Source: Staphylococcus saccharolyticus (GTDB lineage Bacteria > Bacillota > Bacilli > Staphylococcales > Staphylococcaceae). Taken from it: DNA of 64,000 bases. Position numbers and translations under genes: made by a program. The stretch is taken from positions 434,001 through 498,000 of the forward strand of contig NZ_UHDZ01000001.1 of the NCBI RefSeq assembly GCF_900458815.1, given 5' to 3'. The notes under the pieces are model-generated. The model had not been told where the DNA came from and did not search any database. It saw nothing but the letters and a program-made list of their open reading frames with translations. This document shows, one piece after another, positions 18,020 to 28,416 of the stretch. Numbering within the stretch: the stretch's first letter is position 1; every line of letters begins with the position of its first letter.

Positions 18020-19007
18020 TTAATTTAAGCGTGTTTCACATGTACCAGTGTTAATGACTGACAATGCAGCATTTAAGTCAACTAAGTTTTGTACTGCTTC
18101 ATCGGAGAAGAAAGCGATATGAGGTGTAACTAAAATATTCTCATGTCTAATTAGTTCTAATAATGTTGGATCGTCAATTGTTTGATTACTCCAATCGAAT
18201 GTGAAATAATCTGCTTCGTTTTCGTAAGTATCAATCGCTGCTCCAGATAATGTGCCATCATTGACAACGTCAATTAAATCAATTGTATTAACGACAGCGC
18301 CACGTGTGGCATTTACTAATACAGCACCTTTTTTAACTTTTGCAAACATATTTTTATTAAATAAATGGTAGCTATCTTTATTGGTTGGGACATGTAATGA
18401 AATGATATCTGCATCTTGAATTGCTGTTTCCACAGAATCTTTATATTCTAAGAAATCTAATGAAGCATTTGGATAAGCATCATAACCTACAACTTTAGCA
18501 CAGAAACCGTCATAGATTTTACCTGAAGCTTCACCGATGCGACCTGTTCCAATAATTGCTACGGTCATATTTTTTACAGGTCGAGACATAATGGGTGCTG
18601 CTCACGTAAAGTTATGTGCTTGAACTCGTGTTTCTATAGCTGGAAACTTACGTACTAATTGTAATGCAATCGAAACAGAATATTCAGCAATTGTCTCAGG
18701 AGAGTAACTCGGAATGTTTGAAATAACAATCCCATGTTTTTTAGCTAGTTCTAAATCATACATATCAAATCCAGCTGTACGTTGAGCAATTTGTTTAATA
18801 CCATATGCTTCTAAATTTAGGATAAACTTCATCTTCTAATTTTCCAAATTGCATAGTAGTTACGCCATCGTAATCTTTTAATTGATCTACTGTGTCTTTA
18901 GATAAAAGTTCTGTAGACGTCGTCACTTCTATATTATTTTACTCTCCCCATCGAAGTGCCATGTCTTTCTCATATGCTCTAGTACCGAAAAACATAATTT
19001 TTGTCAT
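18020..19007 (-). pseudogene. ddh: D-lactate dehydrogenase, multiply disrupted
   Basis: NAD-dependent D-2-hydroxyacid dehydrogenase making D-lactate from pyruvate in fermentation. It starts MTKIMFFGTRAYEKDMALRWGE at 19007. There is a frameshift right after, another near 18832 ([19 protein letters not shown]), and an in-frame TGA at about 18602 ([15 protein letters not shown], where S. aureus Ddh has Trp). Near 18090 two residues are also missing (VDLNAA in place of VEGGLNAA). The Rossmann loop GTGRIG and the catalytic His of [11 protein letters not shown] remain. Four independent lesions argue for real loss of function. The operator upstream is damaged too. Confidence 0.88.
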
Positions 19008-19097
19008 TAAAATTACCCCATTTCTAGAATCTAGTAATAACAAGTTATAAAAAAGTTAATAAGTAGGTAAGCGTAACTTGCGGATATATATTATATT

Positions 19098-19113
19098 TTG
19101 TAACAATTCACAA
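19098..19113. promoter_or_regulatory. Damaged Rex-type operator upstream of ddh
   Basis: TTGTAACAATTCACAA has an intact right half-site TTCACAA. The left half is TTGTAA: inserting GA after TTGT would recreate TTGTGAAACAATTCACAA. Rex controls ddh in S. aureus. The 2-base loss should weaken Rex binding. Confidence 0.55.
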
Positions 19114-19264
19114 AACAAGTTATAATATTGGTCTTTTGAATTTCTAAATAATGCAATGAAAATAAATATGTGACTTTGCCTGAATTCAATTACTTTTGTC
19201 ATACTCCAAAATCCTTTATACTTTGTATGACAATAAGATTATCCTGGAAAGGAGAAATATTAGA

Positions 19265-19927
19265 ATGAGTAATATGAATCAAACAATTATTGAAGCATTT
19301 GATTTTAGACACGCCACAAAAAAATTTAATTCAAATAAAAAGATTAGTGAAGAAGATTTTGATACTATTTTAGAATCTGGTAGATTATCCCCGAGTTCTC
19401 TAGGCTTAGAACCATGGCGATTCGTTGTGATACAAAATAAAAAGTTAAGAGATAAATTAAAACCTTATAGCTGGGGTGCTCAAAAACAATTAGATACGGC
19501 TAGTCATTTCGTATTAATTTTTGCGCGTAAAAATGTTACAGCGCATTCAAACTATGTTCAACATTTAATTCGCGGTATCAAAGAATACGAAGATAGTACC
19601 ATTCCGGCAGTAGAAGAGAAATTTGATAATTTCCAAGCAAGTTTCCATATTGCTGATAATGATCGCACATTGTATGACTGGGCAAGTAAACAAACGTATA
19701 TTGCTCTAGGGAATATGATGACAAGTGCAGCGTTATTAGGAATAGATTCATGTCCAATGGAAGGTTTTGATTTGGATAAAGTGACTGAAATTTTATCTGA
19801 AGAAGGTATATTAGATACAGAACACTTTGGAATTTCTGTGATGGTGGCCTTTGGATACAGAGCACAAGAACCAGCTCATGGTAAGATTCGCCAAAGTAAA
19901 GAAGATGTCATTAGTTGGATTGAATAA
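19265..19927 (+). CDS. Nitroreductase-family oxidoreductase
   Basis: FMN-dependent NAD(P)H oxidoreductase of the NfsB/NfnB group (nitro compounds, quinones; physiological substrate unknown). It has 220 residues from ATG 19265, chosen because GGAAAGGAG lies about 11 bases upstream; an in-frame extension to 19196 lacks one. The family N-terminus [11 protein letters not shown] carries the FMN-binding Arg. [37 protein letters not shown] and FGYRAQEP follow. Divergent from ddh, as in S. aureus. Intact. Confidence 0.9.
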   Translation: MSNMNQTIIEAFDFRHATKKFNSNKKISEEDFDTILESGRLSPSSLGLEPWRFVVIQNKKLRDKLKPYSWGAQKQLDTASHFVLIFARKNVTAHSNYVQHLIRGIKEYEDSTIPAVEEKFDNFQASFHIADNDRTLYDWASKQTYIALGNMMTSAALLGIDSCPMEGFDLDKVTEILSEEGILDTEHFGISVMVAFGYRAQEPAHGKIRQSKEDVISWIE

Positions 19928-19946
19928 TCACTATGAGTACATTAAT

Positions 19947-20160
19947 TAGAGTCTGAAACATCAATCATTGTTCTGGTATTTTTCTCATTTTGACAGTCGA
20001 TGATTGAATTGAAAATGTGCTTATATCAAGCTTTTTTCAACTATAGTCTGTGGACCTAACAAAGAGAATTTCATCCAGAAATTCAACAGACAAAGCAAGC
20101 TGGGGTTCGTTGCCGGGGTGAGACCACGAATTCAATATGAATTCTGTCCCACTCCCTTTC
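19947..20160 (+). repeat. STAR-like intergenic repeat, copy C
   Basis: Begins 20 bases after the nitroreductase stop, same orientation as A, B and D. It contains TTGAAAA/TTTTCAA arms, GAATTTC-ATCCA-GAAATTC, CAAAGCAAGCTGGGG and a terminal hairpin with GAATTC flanks ending CTGTCCCACTCCC. The remaining gap to 20435 is AT-rich and holds a cre-like box. Confidence 0.8.
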
Positions 20161-20363
20161 TTACGTTTAGCCAAGTAATAATTAAAAAATTAACGCATAT
20201 TTAAATATACCGTTCAATTTTTTTGTTTATTTCAAATAGAAACTTTATACGTTGAATAACATCTTTTTAAGCGGGTATTTAACACTTGTGACTTCTTTTT
20301 GAAAAAATTGTAAACAGATAGTTTTGCTAAATCTGTAAAAGAGGTTACAATAAGTGTTACGAA

Positions 20364-20377
20364 AGTAAACGCTTACA
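20364..20377 (+). promoter_or_regulatory. cre-like box upstream of aldA
   Basis: AGTAAACGCTTACA matches the cre consensus except for the first base and has a GTAAACGCTTAC near-palindrome. It lies 58 bases before the aldehyde dehydrogenase start, so CcpA control of this gene is likely. Confidence 0.6.
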
Positions 20378-20435
20378 TTAAAAGAATTAAGTTAAGCATA
20401 ATGCTTTTAAATATCACTAAAAAGGATGGGTTACA

Positions 20436-21929
20436 ATGGCAAATATTAACGTAAGAGATTTTATAGATGAAAGTTATGGCTTGTTTATTAATAACGAATT
20501 CCAAGCAAGTGATAGTGGAGACACTTTAACAGTTTCTAATCCTGCGAATGGAGAAACGTTAACTCAAGTTGCTCGCGCAGGTCAAAAAGATGTTGATAAA
20601 GCAGTAAAAGCTGCACAAGATGCATTTGATGGTTGGAGCAAGATTTCTAAAGCTGAGCGTATTGACTATTTATTAGAAATTAGCCGTCGTATTAACGAAA
20701 AAGTTGAACATTTAGCTACTATTGAGTCACTACAAAATGGTAAACCTTATCGTGAGACATCTATCATTGATGTACCTCAAGCAGCAAACCAATTTAAATA
20801 TTTCGCTAGTGTATTAACTACTGATGAAGGAGCAGTTAATGAAATTGACGAAAATACAATGAGTTTAGTAGTTAATGAACCGGTTGGTGTTGTTGGAGCA
20901 GTTGTAGCTTGGAATTTCCCAATTTTACTTGCTTCATGGAAATTAGGTCCAGCATTAGCAGCGGGTAACACAGTGGTTATTCAACCATCATCTTCTACGC
21001 CGTTAACATTAATTGAACTTGCGAAAATTTTCCAAGAAGTTTTACCTAAAGGTGTTGTGAATGTTTTAACAGGTAAAGGTTCTGAATCAGGCGATGCTAT
21101 TTTCCATCACAAAGGTGTGGATAAACTATCATTTACAGGTTCTACTGATGTAGGTTATGGTGTAGCACAAGCAGGTGCTGAACGTATTGTACCTACAACA
21201 TTAGAATTAGGTGGTAAAAGTGCCAATATTATCTTCGATGATGCAAACTTAGAACAAGTTGTTGAAGGTGTTCAATTAGGTATTTTATTCAATCAAGGTG
21301 AGGTTTGTAGTGCAGGTTCAAGATTACTCGTACAATCATCAATTTATGATGAATTATTACCAAAATTAAAAGAAGCCTTTGAAAATATTAAAGTTGGTGA
21401 TCCATTTGACGAAGATGTCAAAATGAGTGCCCAAACAGGTCCAGAACAATTAGACAAAATTGAAAGCTACATTAAAATTGCGCAAGAAGATGACAAAGCT
21501 AATATTTTAACTGGTGGTCATTGTATTACAGATAATGACTTAGATAAAGGTTATTTCTTTAAACCAACAATTATTGAAATTAGTGATAATCAACATCAAC
21601 TCGCACAAGAAGAAATTTTCGGTCCAGTAGTAGTAGTTGAAAAATTCGACGATGAACAACAAGCGATTGATATTGCTAATGACTCTGAATATGGTTTAGC
21701 AGGCGGTATCTTTACTACAAATATTAACCGTGCACTAAATGTAGCTAAAGCGATGAGAACAGGCCGTATCTGGGTTAACACATATAACCAAATCCCTGCA
21801 GGTACGCCATTTGGTGGTTACAAAAAATCAGGGATCGGACGAGAAGTATACAAAGATGCGATTAAAAACTATCAACAAGTCAAAAATATCTTTATCGATA
21901 CAAGTAACCAAACTAAAGGTATATATTAA
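20436..21929 (+). CDS. aldA: NAD-dependent aldehyde dehydrogenase AldA-type
   Basis: Oxidises an aldehyde (acetaldehyde or similar) to the acid. The 497 residues match the staphylococcal AldA enzymes closely. PWNFP-type [30 protein letters not shown], the general base in LELGGKSAN and the catalytic Cys in [14 protein letters not shown] are all present. The start is ATG 20436 behind AAAGGATGGG. It is monocistronic with a cre-like box upstream and a long hairpin terminator downstream. Substrate not fixed by sequence. Confidence 0.92.
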   Translation: MANINVRDFIDESYGLFINNEFQASDSGDTLTVSNPANGETLTQVARAGQKDVDKAVKAAQDAFDGWSKISKAERIDYLLEISRRINEKVEHLATIESLQNGKPYRETSIIDVPQAANQFKYFASVLTTDEGAVNEIDENTMSLVVNEPVGVVGAVVAWNFPILLASWKLGPALAAGNTVVIQPSSSTPLTLIELAKIFQEVLPKGVVNVLTGKGSESGDAIFHHKGVDKLSFTGSTDVGYGVAQAGAERIVPTTLELGGKSANIIFDDANLEQVVEGVQLGILFNQGEVCSAGSRLLVQSSIYDELLPKLKEAFENIKVGDPFDEDVKMSAQTGPEQLDKIESYIKIAQEDDKANILTGGHCITDNDLDKGYFFKPTIIEISDNQHQLAQEEIFGPVVVVEKFDDEQQAIDIANDSEYGLAGGIFTTNINRALNVAKAMRTGRIWVNTYNQIPAGTPFGGYKKSGIGREVYKDAIKNYQQVKNIFIDTSNQTKGIY

Positions 21930-21974
21930 TTGATATTATCAAAATAAATATGCAAATTTAATTTTTATAATACG

Positions 21975-22067
21975 AGAGTCTGGGACATAAATCCTAAATA
22001 AATAGCCAGTAAATGAGTTATTATAAATTCATTTACTGACTTCTTTGAACTTTATGTCCCAGACTCT
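21975..22067. terminator. Long two-tier hairpin terminator
   Basis: The outer 17-base perfect stem AGAGTCTGGGACATAAA/TTTATGTCCCAGACTCT encloses an inner stem AGTAAATGA/TCATTTACT. It shares the GAGTCTGGGACAT end with the STAR-like repeats and may be a short relative of them. It separates aldA from the convergent acetyltransferase. Confidence 0.75.
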
Positions 22068-22124
22068 TTGCTTTTTATACAATAAATTTTAAAAACATAG
22101 TCTTAAGGTTGATTTCATAATAAT

Positions 22125-22406
22125 TTATCCTAAATAAACATCTTGTGCGTGGTCATCTTTTTCTAAAACATTTTTAGCAAAAGGGCATGATGCGATGATT
22201 TTTAAGTTATTATCGCGTGCATGTTCAATCACACTATTTACTAATTTTTTACCTAATCCTTGTCCACCGAGTTCATCTGAAACACCAGTATAATCAATAT
22301 TAATCTCATTATTATCCACTTTTTTAAATGTGATGACTGCTTGTGGATTATTTTCATCTTCTCCCACATAAAATTTATGATCGCCTTGTTTAATTTCTTC
22401 AGCCAT
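22125..22406 (-). CDS. Small GNAT-like acetyltransferase (NATD1/YjdJ type)
   Basis: A 93-residue minimal acetyltransferase-fold protein. GQGLGKKLVNSVIEHARDNNLKIIASCPFAKNVLEKD is the compact NATD1 signature with the acetyl-CoA loop. The start is ATG behind AAAGGAGTGAGC. These short domains are cytoplasmic and of unknown substrate. A homologue sits near this place in S. aureus as far as I recall. Intact. Confidence 0.85.
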   Translation of the reverse strand: MAEEIKQGDHKFYVGEDENNPQAVITFKKVDNNEINIDYTGVSDELGGQGLGKKLVNSVIEHARDNNLKIIASCPFAKNVLEKDDHAQDVYLG

Positions 22407-22569
22407 ATATGCTCACTCCTTTAAAATGTATATAGTTATATTTATCACTTTTTGACAAATTAAAACATCATAAAGGTTATATCACTTACTTGCTTAAAGT
22501 TATTGCTTTTTAACACTGTAACCGCTATAGTGATAAACGACATTACTGCACAGAATAGGGAGGCTTATT

Positions 22570-23525
22570 TTGAAAAAACAGATATATTTAATGATAGCTT
22601 TATCAATAACTTTAATTTTAAGTGGATGTAATCAAGTTACAAGTAATAAGAAACAAGATCATGTGACCAGTCAACAAAAAATAAAAATATATACGACAGT
22701 TTTTGCATTCCAAAGTTTTACTCAACAAATTGGTGGCAAATATGTGGACGTAAAAACAATATATCCTCCAGGTGCTGATTTACATTCTTATAAGCCTACT
22801 CAAAAAGACATGATTAATATTGCCAAAAGTGATTTATTTATCTATTTAAGTGATCGTTTAGACCCAGTTTCCTCAAAAATTACGCAATCCATGGAGAACA
22901 ATAATATGAAACTCCCATTAGCGGATGGATTGAGTCAAAATGATTTTATCAAATCTGATAATCACGATGAAGAACATGAACATCATAGCCATCATGAATC
23001 ATCTAATCAAGACCCACATGTCTGGCTAGATCCTGTACTTGATAAAAACTTGCGATAAAAATTAAAAATAAATTAATTGAAAAAGACCCTAAACATCAAG
23101 GTTATTATATGAAAAATTATAAAAAATTAGATAAGGATATTGCAGATATTAATCAGCAAATGAAAGAAATTACAAAAGATACTAAAAGAGATAAAATCAT
23201 AATTTCACATGACTCTTTAGGATATCTGGCACATCGTTATGGATTTAAGCAAGAAGGAATTAACGGTATGAATGATGAAGAACCAAATCAGAAAAAGCTA
23301 TTAAGTATTGTAAGAAACATTAAAGATACGCATTCACCATATATTTTATATGAACAGAATATCTCTTCTAAGATCACTGATGTTATTAAAAAAGAAACGC
23401 ATGCTAAGCCTTTGAGTTTTCATAATTTAGCAGTTTTAACTAAAAAAGAAGAACATGATGAGAATACGACATATCAATCATTAATGAAAAAGAATATTGG
23501 GGCTTTAAATCAAGCGCTTAATTAG
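22570..23525 (+). pseudogene. Zinc/manganese-binding lipoprotein (AdcA/ZnuA type), frameshifted
   Basis: Solute-binding lipoprotein of a metal ABC importer (cluster 9). TTG 22570 follows GGGAGG. The signal peptide ends in lipobox LSGC. Metal-ligand sites GADLHSYKPT, DPHVWLDP and ISHDSLGYLAHRYG are visible, plus a His-rich loop HDEEHEHHSHHES typical of zinc binders. One A is missing in a run at about 23045, giving DKNLR-stop instead of DKKLAIKIKNKLIEKD. The remaining 430 bases are open in the shifted frame to 23525. Repaired length is about 318 residues. No permease or ATPase gene adjoins it. Confidence 0.82.
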
Positions 23526-23528
23526 TAA

Positions 23529-23571
23529 AAATGCAATTGGGATAATTTTATATCCAAATTGCATTTTTTTA
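23529..23571 (+). terminator. Rho-independent terminator
   Basis: AATGCAATTGG...CCAAATTGCATT with a T run directly after the lipoprotein gene. Confidence 0.85.
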
Positions 23572-23586
23572 CTCTCTACACTGACT

Positions 23587-25020
23587 TTAATATCTAATAT
23601 AACTTACAGTAGTATTGTAGTATTCTTCAAAGCCATGAATTCCATCAGCACCACCTGAACCTGATTCGCGCCAGCCTGCATGATAACCATTAACAACTTC
23701 TTCAGCTTCGCAATTGGCGTAAACTTCACCAAATTTAAGACGTTCGTTTGCAGTCATTACTTCTTGTAAATTTTCAGAGAAGATATATGAAGAAAGGCCT
23801 GCATTTGTATCATTAGCATCTTTAATAACTTGGTAAAAATCACAATAAGTGGTAATTGCAAGGACTGGACCGAAAATTTCTTCTTTAAAGACACGATCAT
23901 CTTTTTTTACATGGTCTAAAATTGTTGGTTCATAGAAGTATCCTTCACGATCTAACTTATTCCCACCAATCACTAGCGTAGCACCATTATTCACAGCTAC
24001 TTTAACTTTATCATGGATACTATCTAGTTGCTTCTGATTGATGATAGTACCATAATCTGTGTCATCATTAAATGGGTCGCCCACAGACAAGTTTGTCATT
24101 TTATGAGTCACTTTTTCTAAAAATGCATCATGTACATTTTCATGAACAAAGATACGTTCAGGACATGTGCAAACTTGACCAGCGTTGTTGATACGAGCTT
24201 CTACAATGTAATTGACAGCTTTATCTAAATCGGCATACGGAGTAATAAGAACAGGAGCATTGCCTCCAAGTTCTAAATTAACTTTCTTAACTGTTTGAGC
24301 AGCGTGTTCGTATACAGATTTACCTGCACGCATGCTACCAGTTAATGAGATAAGTTGAATATCTTTGTGAGTTGCTAATTGAGTACCAACAGTTTCTCCC
24401 GTGCCAGGAACAATTTGAATTAAGCCTGCTGGAATCGTTGAGGCACGGAATAGTTCAGCTAAACGTAATGTTAGTAAAGTTGTTTCTTCACTTGGCTTAA
24501 TAACAATAGAGCAACCTGTAACTATGGCAGGAATGACTTTACGCATTAATACTAAAATAGGAGCATTCCATGGTACAATTCCGGCTGTAACACCAATAGG
24601 TTTTTTCGTAATTTGAATAGTTTCATTTTTTACACTATTCTGTAAGACGCTACCTTTATCGCTCATACTTAAACTTGTCATATAATCAATAAAGGTAATA
24701 GATTTATCAATTTCTCCATAAGCTTGAGCTAACGTTTTACCTTGTTCTTTCACATATAGTTGGGCAATATCTTCACGATTTTTTTCAAGTAAAGGTATCA
24801 ATAATTTAACATGCTCAGCACGCGTTGGTTGCGGAACGCGTTCCCACTCAAGTTGCGCGTGTTTAGACTTTTCAATCGCTTCATTTACTTCATTTACTTC
24901 TTCTTTAGTAGCAAATGTAATGGTATCAAATGCTTTACCTGTAGCTGGATTGATAATATCCATCGTTTCTGTAGATTTACTTTCTATAAATTCATTGTTA
25001 ATAAATAATTGATTTGTCAT
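23587..25020 (-). CDS. Aldehyde dehydrogenase (lactaldehyde/glycolaldehyde type)
   Basis: A second, distinct NAD(P)-dependent aldehyde dehydrogenase, 477 residues from the ATG at 25018-25020. That start has GGAGGTGTG a few bases upstream; the in-frame extension MWRCVN does not. Catalytic features: IVPWNAPILV, IKPSEET, LELGGNAP and Cys in NAGQVCTCPERI. The C-terminal GSGGADGIHGFEEY resembles E. coli-type AldA lactaldehyde dehydrogenases. It is followed by nothing on its strand before the convergent terminator. Exact substrate unknown. Confidence 0.9.
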   Translation of the reverse strand: MTNQLFINNEFIESKSTETMDIINPATGKAFDTITFATKEEVNEVNEAIEKSKHAQLEWERVPQPTRAEHVKLLIPLLEKNREDIAQLYVKEQGKTLAQAYGEIDKSITFIDYMTSLSMSDKGSVLQNSVKNETIQITKKPIGVTAGIVPWNAPILVLMRKVIPAIVTGCSIVIKPSEETTLLTLRLAELFRASTIPAGLIQIVPGTGETVGTQLATHKDIQLISLTGSMRAGKSVYEHAAQTVKKVNLELGGNAPVLITPYADLDKAVNYIVEARINNAGQVCTCPERIFVHENVHDAFLEKVTHKMTNLSVGDPFNDDTDYGTIINQKQLDSIHDKVKVAVNNGATLVIGGNKLDREGYFYEPTILDHVKKDDRVFKEEIFGPVLAITTYCDFYQVIKDANDTNAGLSSYIFSENLQEVMTANERLKFGEVYANCEAEEVVNGYHAGWRESGSGGADGIHGFEEYYNTTVSYIRY

Positions 25021-25116
25021 GTTAACACACCTCCACATGTTGTATTCCCCAAATTTATTTTCCTAATTTTAAAAATAATACCCAACTGTTTTAAAGATAT
25101 TTTGAACAATAGTATC

Positions 25117-25153
25117 AAAAAAAGTCAGGCATAGTATTTGAACTTGCCTGACT
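25117..25153 (-). terminator. Terminator of the YkvI-type gene
   Basis: On the minus strand AGTCAGGCA...TGCCTGACT is followed by seven T, beginning 7 bases past the stop. Confidence 0.85.
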
Positions 25154-25159
25154 AAAATA

Positions 25160-26209
25160 TTATTTACGTGTCAATCCTTTATAAAATACAGGGATAAGTA
25201 GAATAAATCCAAATAAGCCCATTATTGGAAAGACTTTTCTGATGAGTGAAATAAATCCTATAAATGTACAAATAAAGGTAATGATGGTCATTAGAATAAT
25301 CAATGTGTAATAGTGTTGAGTAAATGGTTGACTAAAACGAGAGGCGAGGGCATACATCAAACCTACCACCGTATTATAGATAACTAAAACCATAATGACA
25401 GACATAATCATACCAATAGATGGTGATATTTGTTTAGCTAAAAGTAACGAAGGTAGAGCTACATGTTTAATTTGATTAAATTCAGTAATCAATCCAAGAT
25501 TAATCATTAATAATAAGAAAGTAATAATAAGTCCGCCTATCAGACCGCTATAAACGGTTGCTTTCTGATATTTTAATTTACCGCCCATTACAGTTAAAAA
25601 ACTAAATGCAGCAGCTATCTGTAAACTCGCATAATTGATTGCATCAAACCACCAACCTGGAGAGATGGATTTATTATGATTTGAATAGTCATTTGCGGTA
25701 CTAAAATTAACATCACCTGTTATAAAGTAGTATATTGCAATCATTACAACAACAGATACTAAGAAGGGGGTAACACCACCCAAAACTGCAATCAGTCGAT
25801 CGAATTTTAAAAATAAAGTTAATAAAATAAGAATTACTAAAATCAGTGAGCTCAACCAGAATGGCAATCCAAAGCTCTCATTTATTGTAGATGCACCGCC
25901 AGCAGTCATTATAATAGCTAGCGAGAATAGAAATATCGTTAGTATAATATCAAATAATTTGGCTATCATTGGATGCAAATAGTAATGTATGGATTCGGAG
26001 TGATTTTGAGATTTAAGACGGTAGCCAGTATTCAAAACAAAAATTCCGCCTAATGTAATGATGAGCCCAGTAACGAGAATGCCACCAATACTATAGATAC
26101 CATTACTTGTGAAAAATTGGAAAATTTCCTGACCTGTCGCAAATCCTGCTCCTACTACAACGCCAACAAAGGCGAAGGCAACAATGATGGATTCTTTAAC
26201 AGTGTTCAT
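25160..26209 (-). CDS. YkvI-family membrane transporter
   Basis: A 349-residue integral membrane protein of the APC-like YkvI group, with about ten spans. AFAFVGVVVGAGFATGQEIFQFF at the N-terminus has the unwound-helix glycine motif of amino-acid permease folds. The substrate is unknown, presumably an amino acid or amine. The start is ATG at 26209 with GAAGGGAT upstream. Monocistronic, with its own terminator. Intact. Confidence 0.82.
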   Translation of the reverse strand: MNTVKESIIVAFAFVGVVVGAGFATGQEIFQFFTSNGIYSIGGILVTGLIITLGGIFVLNTGYRLKSQNHSESIHYYLHPMIAKLFDIILTIFLFSLAIIMTAGGASTINESFGLPFWLSSLILVILILLTLFLKFDRLIAVLGGVTPFLVSVVVMIAIYYFITGDVNFSTANDYSNHNKSISPGWWFDAINYASLQIAAAFSFLTVMGGKLKYQKATVYSGLIGGLIITFLLLMINLGLITEFNQIKHVALPSLLLAKQISPSIGMIMSVIMVLVIYNTVVGLMYALASRFSQPFTQHYYTLIILMTIITFICTFIGFISLIRKVFPIMGLFGFILLIPVFYKGLTRK

Positions 26210-26560
26210 TTAACATACAAATCCCTTCAAAAGCTATCAAATTTTATATATTTGACTTTCAAAAAGTTCAAAAATTACATTAATCTATTGTAGATGATAT
26301 GAGAGAAAAAATAAATAGCAAAGTTCATTACAAGTGTACTATTGTATAAATAGGATGTACTCGAATTAGCATGAAGTTGATTGAATGACTGTAGTATCTG
26401 TAAAAGATATGATAAGGTTAACTATAATTTGAAACATTGTATGTCGTTAGAAAATTTACAAAACTTTTAAGCAAATCATAATGTATTGGTACATCATTTT
26501 TGATAGTATAGGTCAATATTCAATATAAAATGGAAGTAAAAATTATAAGAAGGTGTTCGT
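26210..26560. other. Divergent promoter region
   Basis: No gene. An AT-rich gap between the YkvI-type gene and the antiporter, which must carry both promoters. I see no convincing operator, repeat or hairpin. Confidence 0.4.
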
Positions 26561-28348
26561 ATGTCATTGGACTTACCAGTGATGCTAACGATTGTTTTAT
26601 TTTTAGCATTAGGAATCTTTAGTCAATGGTTAGCGGCTAGAATTAAATGGCCATCCATTGTTGTCATGGCAATAGTAGGTTTACTTGTGGGTCCTATTTT
26701 GGGAATCGCAAACCCTAAGGAGGCTCTGGGTTCAGATGTCTTTAGCCCAATTGTTTCATTAGCAGTTGCGATTATATTATTTGAAGGTAGCAGTAACTTA
26801 GACTTTAGAGAGCTTAAAGGTATCTCTAAAGCGGTGGTTAGAATTATCACAGTTGGTGCAGGTATTGCATGGATATTAGGCACAATTGCACTACATACGA
26901 TATTAGATTTTCCACTATCCGTATCATTTGTTATGGGTGGATTGTTCTTAATTACAGGTCCAACAGTCATTCAACCATTGTTAAAACAAGCGAAAGTGAA
27001 GCGTAATGTTGACTCTGTATTAAGATGGGAAAGTATCATTTTAGATCCAATTGGACCTATGTTAGCTTTAACTGCATTTTACATTTTCCAAATCCTTGAA
27101 CAAGGGATTAGCTTTATAGTCATTGTTCTCTTTATTCTAAAAATGATTGCAGTGGTACTTATTGGCTTTGGAGCATCATATTTATTTAATTGGTTGATAC
27201 GTAGAGATAAGATACCACAAAGTTTGATGCCTCCCATTCAATTCGTATTTATATTATTAACATTTAGTACTTGTGACGAAATATTATCAGAATCCGGATT
27301 ATTAGCAGTAACAATTTTTGGATTAATGATGGTACGTCAAAAACGTCATGATTTAATCTTTAAAGAATCTGATCATTTTATTGATAATGCTTCTTCTATA
27401 CTTGTAAGTACAGTGTTTATTTTAATTACATCCTCTTTAACAAAAGATGTATTATTAAATGTCCTTTCATGGCAGTTAATTATCTTTAGTATAGTCATGA
27501 TTGTACTCGTTAGACCTATTTCAGTATTTGTTTCTACGTTTGGTACTGAAATTACTAAAAAGGAACGTGCAATTGTTGCTATGATGGCACCAAGAGGGAT
27601 TGTTGTATTAACTGTAGCGCAATTCTTCTCAAGTTTATTTATGGATGATCATATTGTGATGGCTAAATATATTACACCAGTTACATTTGGTTTAGTATTC
27701 ATTACGGTAGTTATCTATGGCTTTAGTTTTACACCTCTAAGTAAATTATTAAGCGTCGCAAGCAACGAGCCACCGGGTGTTATCATTGTAGGGGAAAGTG
27801 AGTTCTCATTCCACCTTGGTGTGAATTTGAGAGACCATGGCATACCAGTCATGATGTTTAATCTATTTGAAAATACTTCTGAAAAGGCACATGAAGCAGG
27901 ATTTGAAGTATTCAACGGTAATTTATTATCTAGCAGTGACAGAATTTATTCAGACTTATTGCGTTATAATAAATGTATTTTGATGACGCAATCCTTTATT
28001 TTTAATAGTTTAGCATTTAATGAGCTCGTGCCAGAATTTGGCTTGAATAATGTGGACATGATGCCGGTATCATTTAATGATGAACAGGCACGAAATAATT
28101 TAAATGGGCCTATCAGAAACCATATATTATTTGATGAGAATCATACACCACGCTGGTTTAATAGCTATATTACACAACACAATATTGTTGAAGTGCCAGC
28201 AGAAGAGTACCACGAGCTTACCGATAAAGATATGCTGATTTATTATATTAGTGAAGATAAAGAGGTAACATTCAAACGTAGTAATAGAGAAATGCCTGGA
28301 CATGAATCAGGTGTTTATGGTATCTTAAGAAATGCTTATGATGCATAA
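26561..28348 (+). CDS. CPA-type Na+(K+)/H+ antiporter with a C-terminal nucleotide-binding domain
   Basis: A 595-residue cation/proton antiporter. Residues about 5-395 form 12-13 spans with the ITGPTVIQPLL loop and ILDPIGPM containing the transport Asp. From about 405 a TrkA-N-like cytosolic domain (PPGVIIVGESEFSFHLGVNL) replaces the glycines of a classic GxGxxG only partly, so nucleotide binding is plausible but unproved. ATG 26561 has AGAAGGTG. Terminated by its own hairpin. Likely role: pH and salt homeostasis. Confidence 0.85.
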   Translation: MSLDLPVMLTIVLFLALGIFSQWLAARIKWPSIVVMAIVGLLVGPILGIANPKEALGSDVFSPIVSLAVAIILFEGSSNLDFRELKGISKAVVRIITVGAGIAWILGTIALHTILDFPLSVSFVMGGLFLITGPTVIQPLLKQAKVKRNVDSVLRWESIILDPIGPMLALTAFYIFQILEQGISFIVIVLFILKMIAVVLIGFGASYLFNWLIRRDKIPQSLMPPIQFVFILLTFSTCDEILSESGLLAVTIFGLMMVRQKRHDLIFKESDHFIDNASSILVSTVFILITSSLTKDVLLNVLSWQLIIFSIVMIVLVRPISVFVSTFGTEITKKERAIVAMMAPRGIVVLTVAQFFSSLFMDDHIVMAKYITPVTFGLVFITVVIYGFSFTPLSKLLSVASNEPPGVIIVGESEFSFHLGVNLRDHGIPVMMFNLFENTSEKAHEAGFEVFNGNLLSSSDRIYSDLLRYNKCILMTQSFIFNSLAFNELVPEFGLNNVDMMPVSFNDEQARNNLNGPIRNHILFDENHTPRWFNSYITQHNIVEVPAEEYHELTDKDMLIYYISEDKEVTFKRSNREMPGHESGVYGILRNAYDA

Positions 28349-28385
28349 AAAAGAGGCTGGGATTTCATGTTCCTGCCTCTTTTTG
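28347..28385 (+). terminator. Rho-independent terminator
   Basis: AAGAGGC...GCCTCTT with a T run, immediately after the antiporter gene. Confidence 0.85.
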
Positions 28386-28416
28386 TATTAGATAAAGACT
28401 ATTTAAATCATTAGTA

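Noticed and set aside
22440..22569. Zur box upstream of the zinc lipoprotein
   Set aside because: Sequences around 22515-22550 (GTGATAAACGACATTACTG) only loosely resemble the Zur consensus and lack good dyad symmetry.
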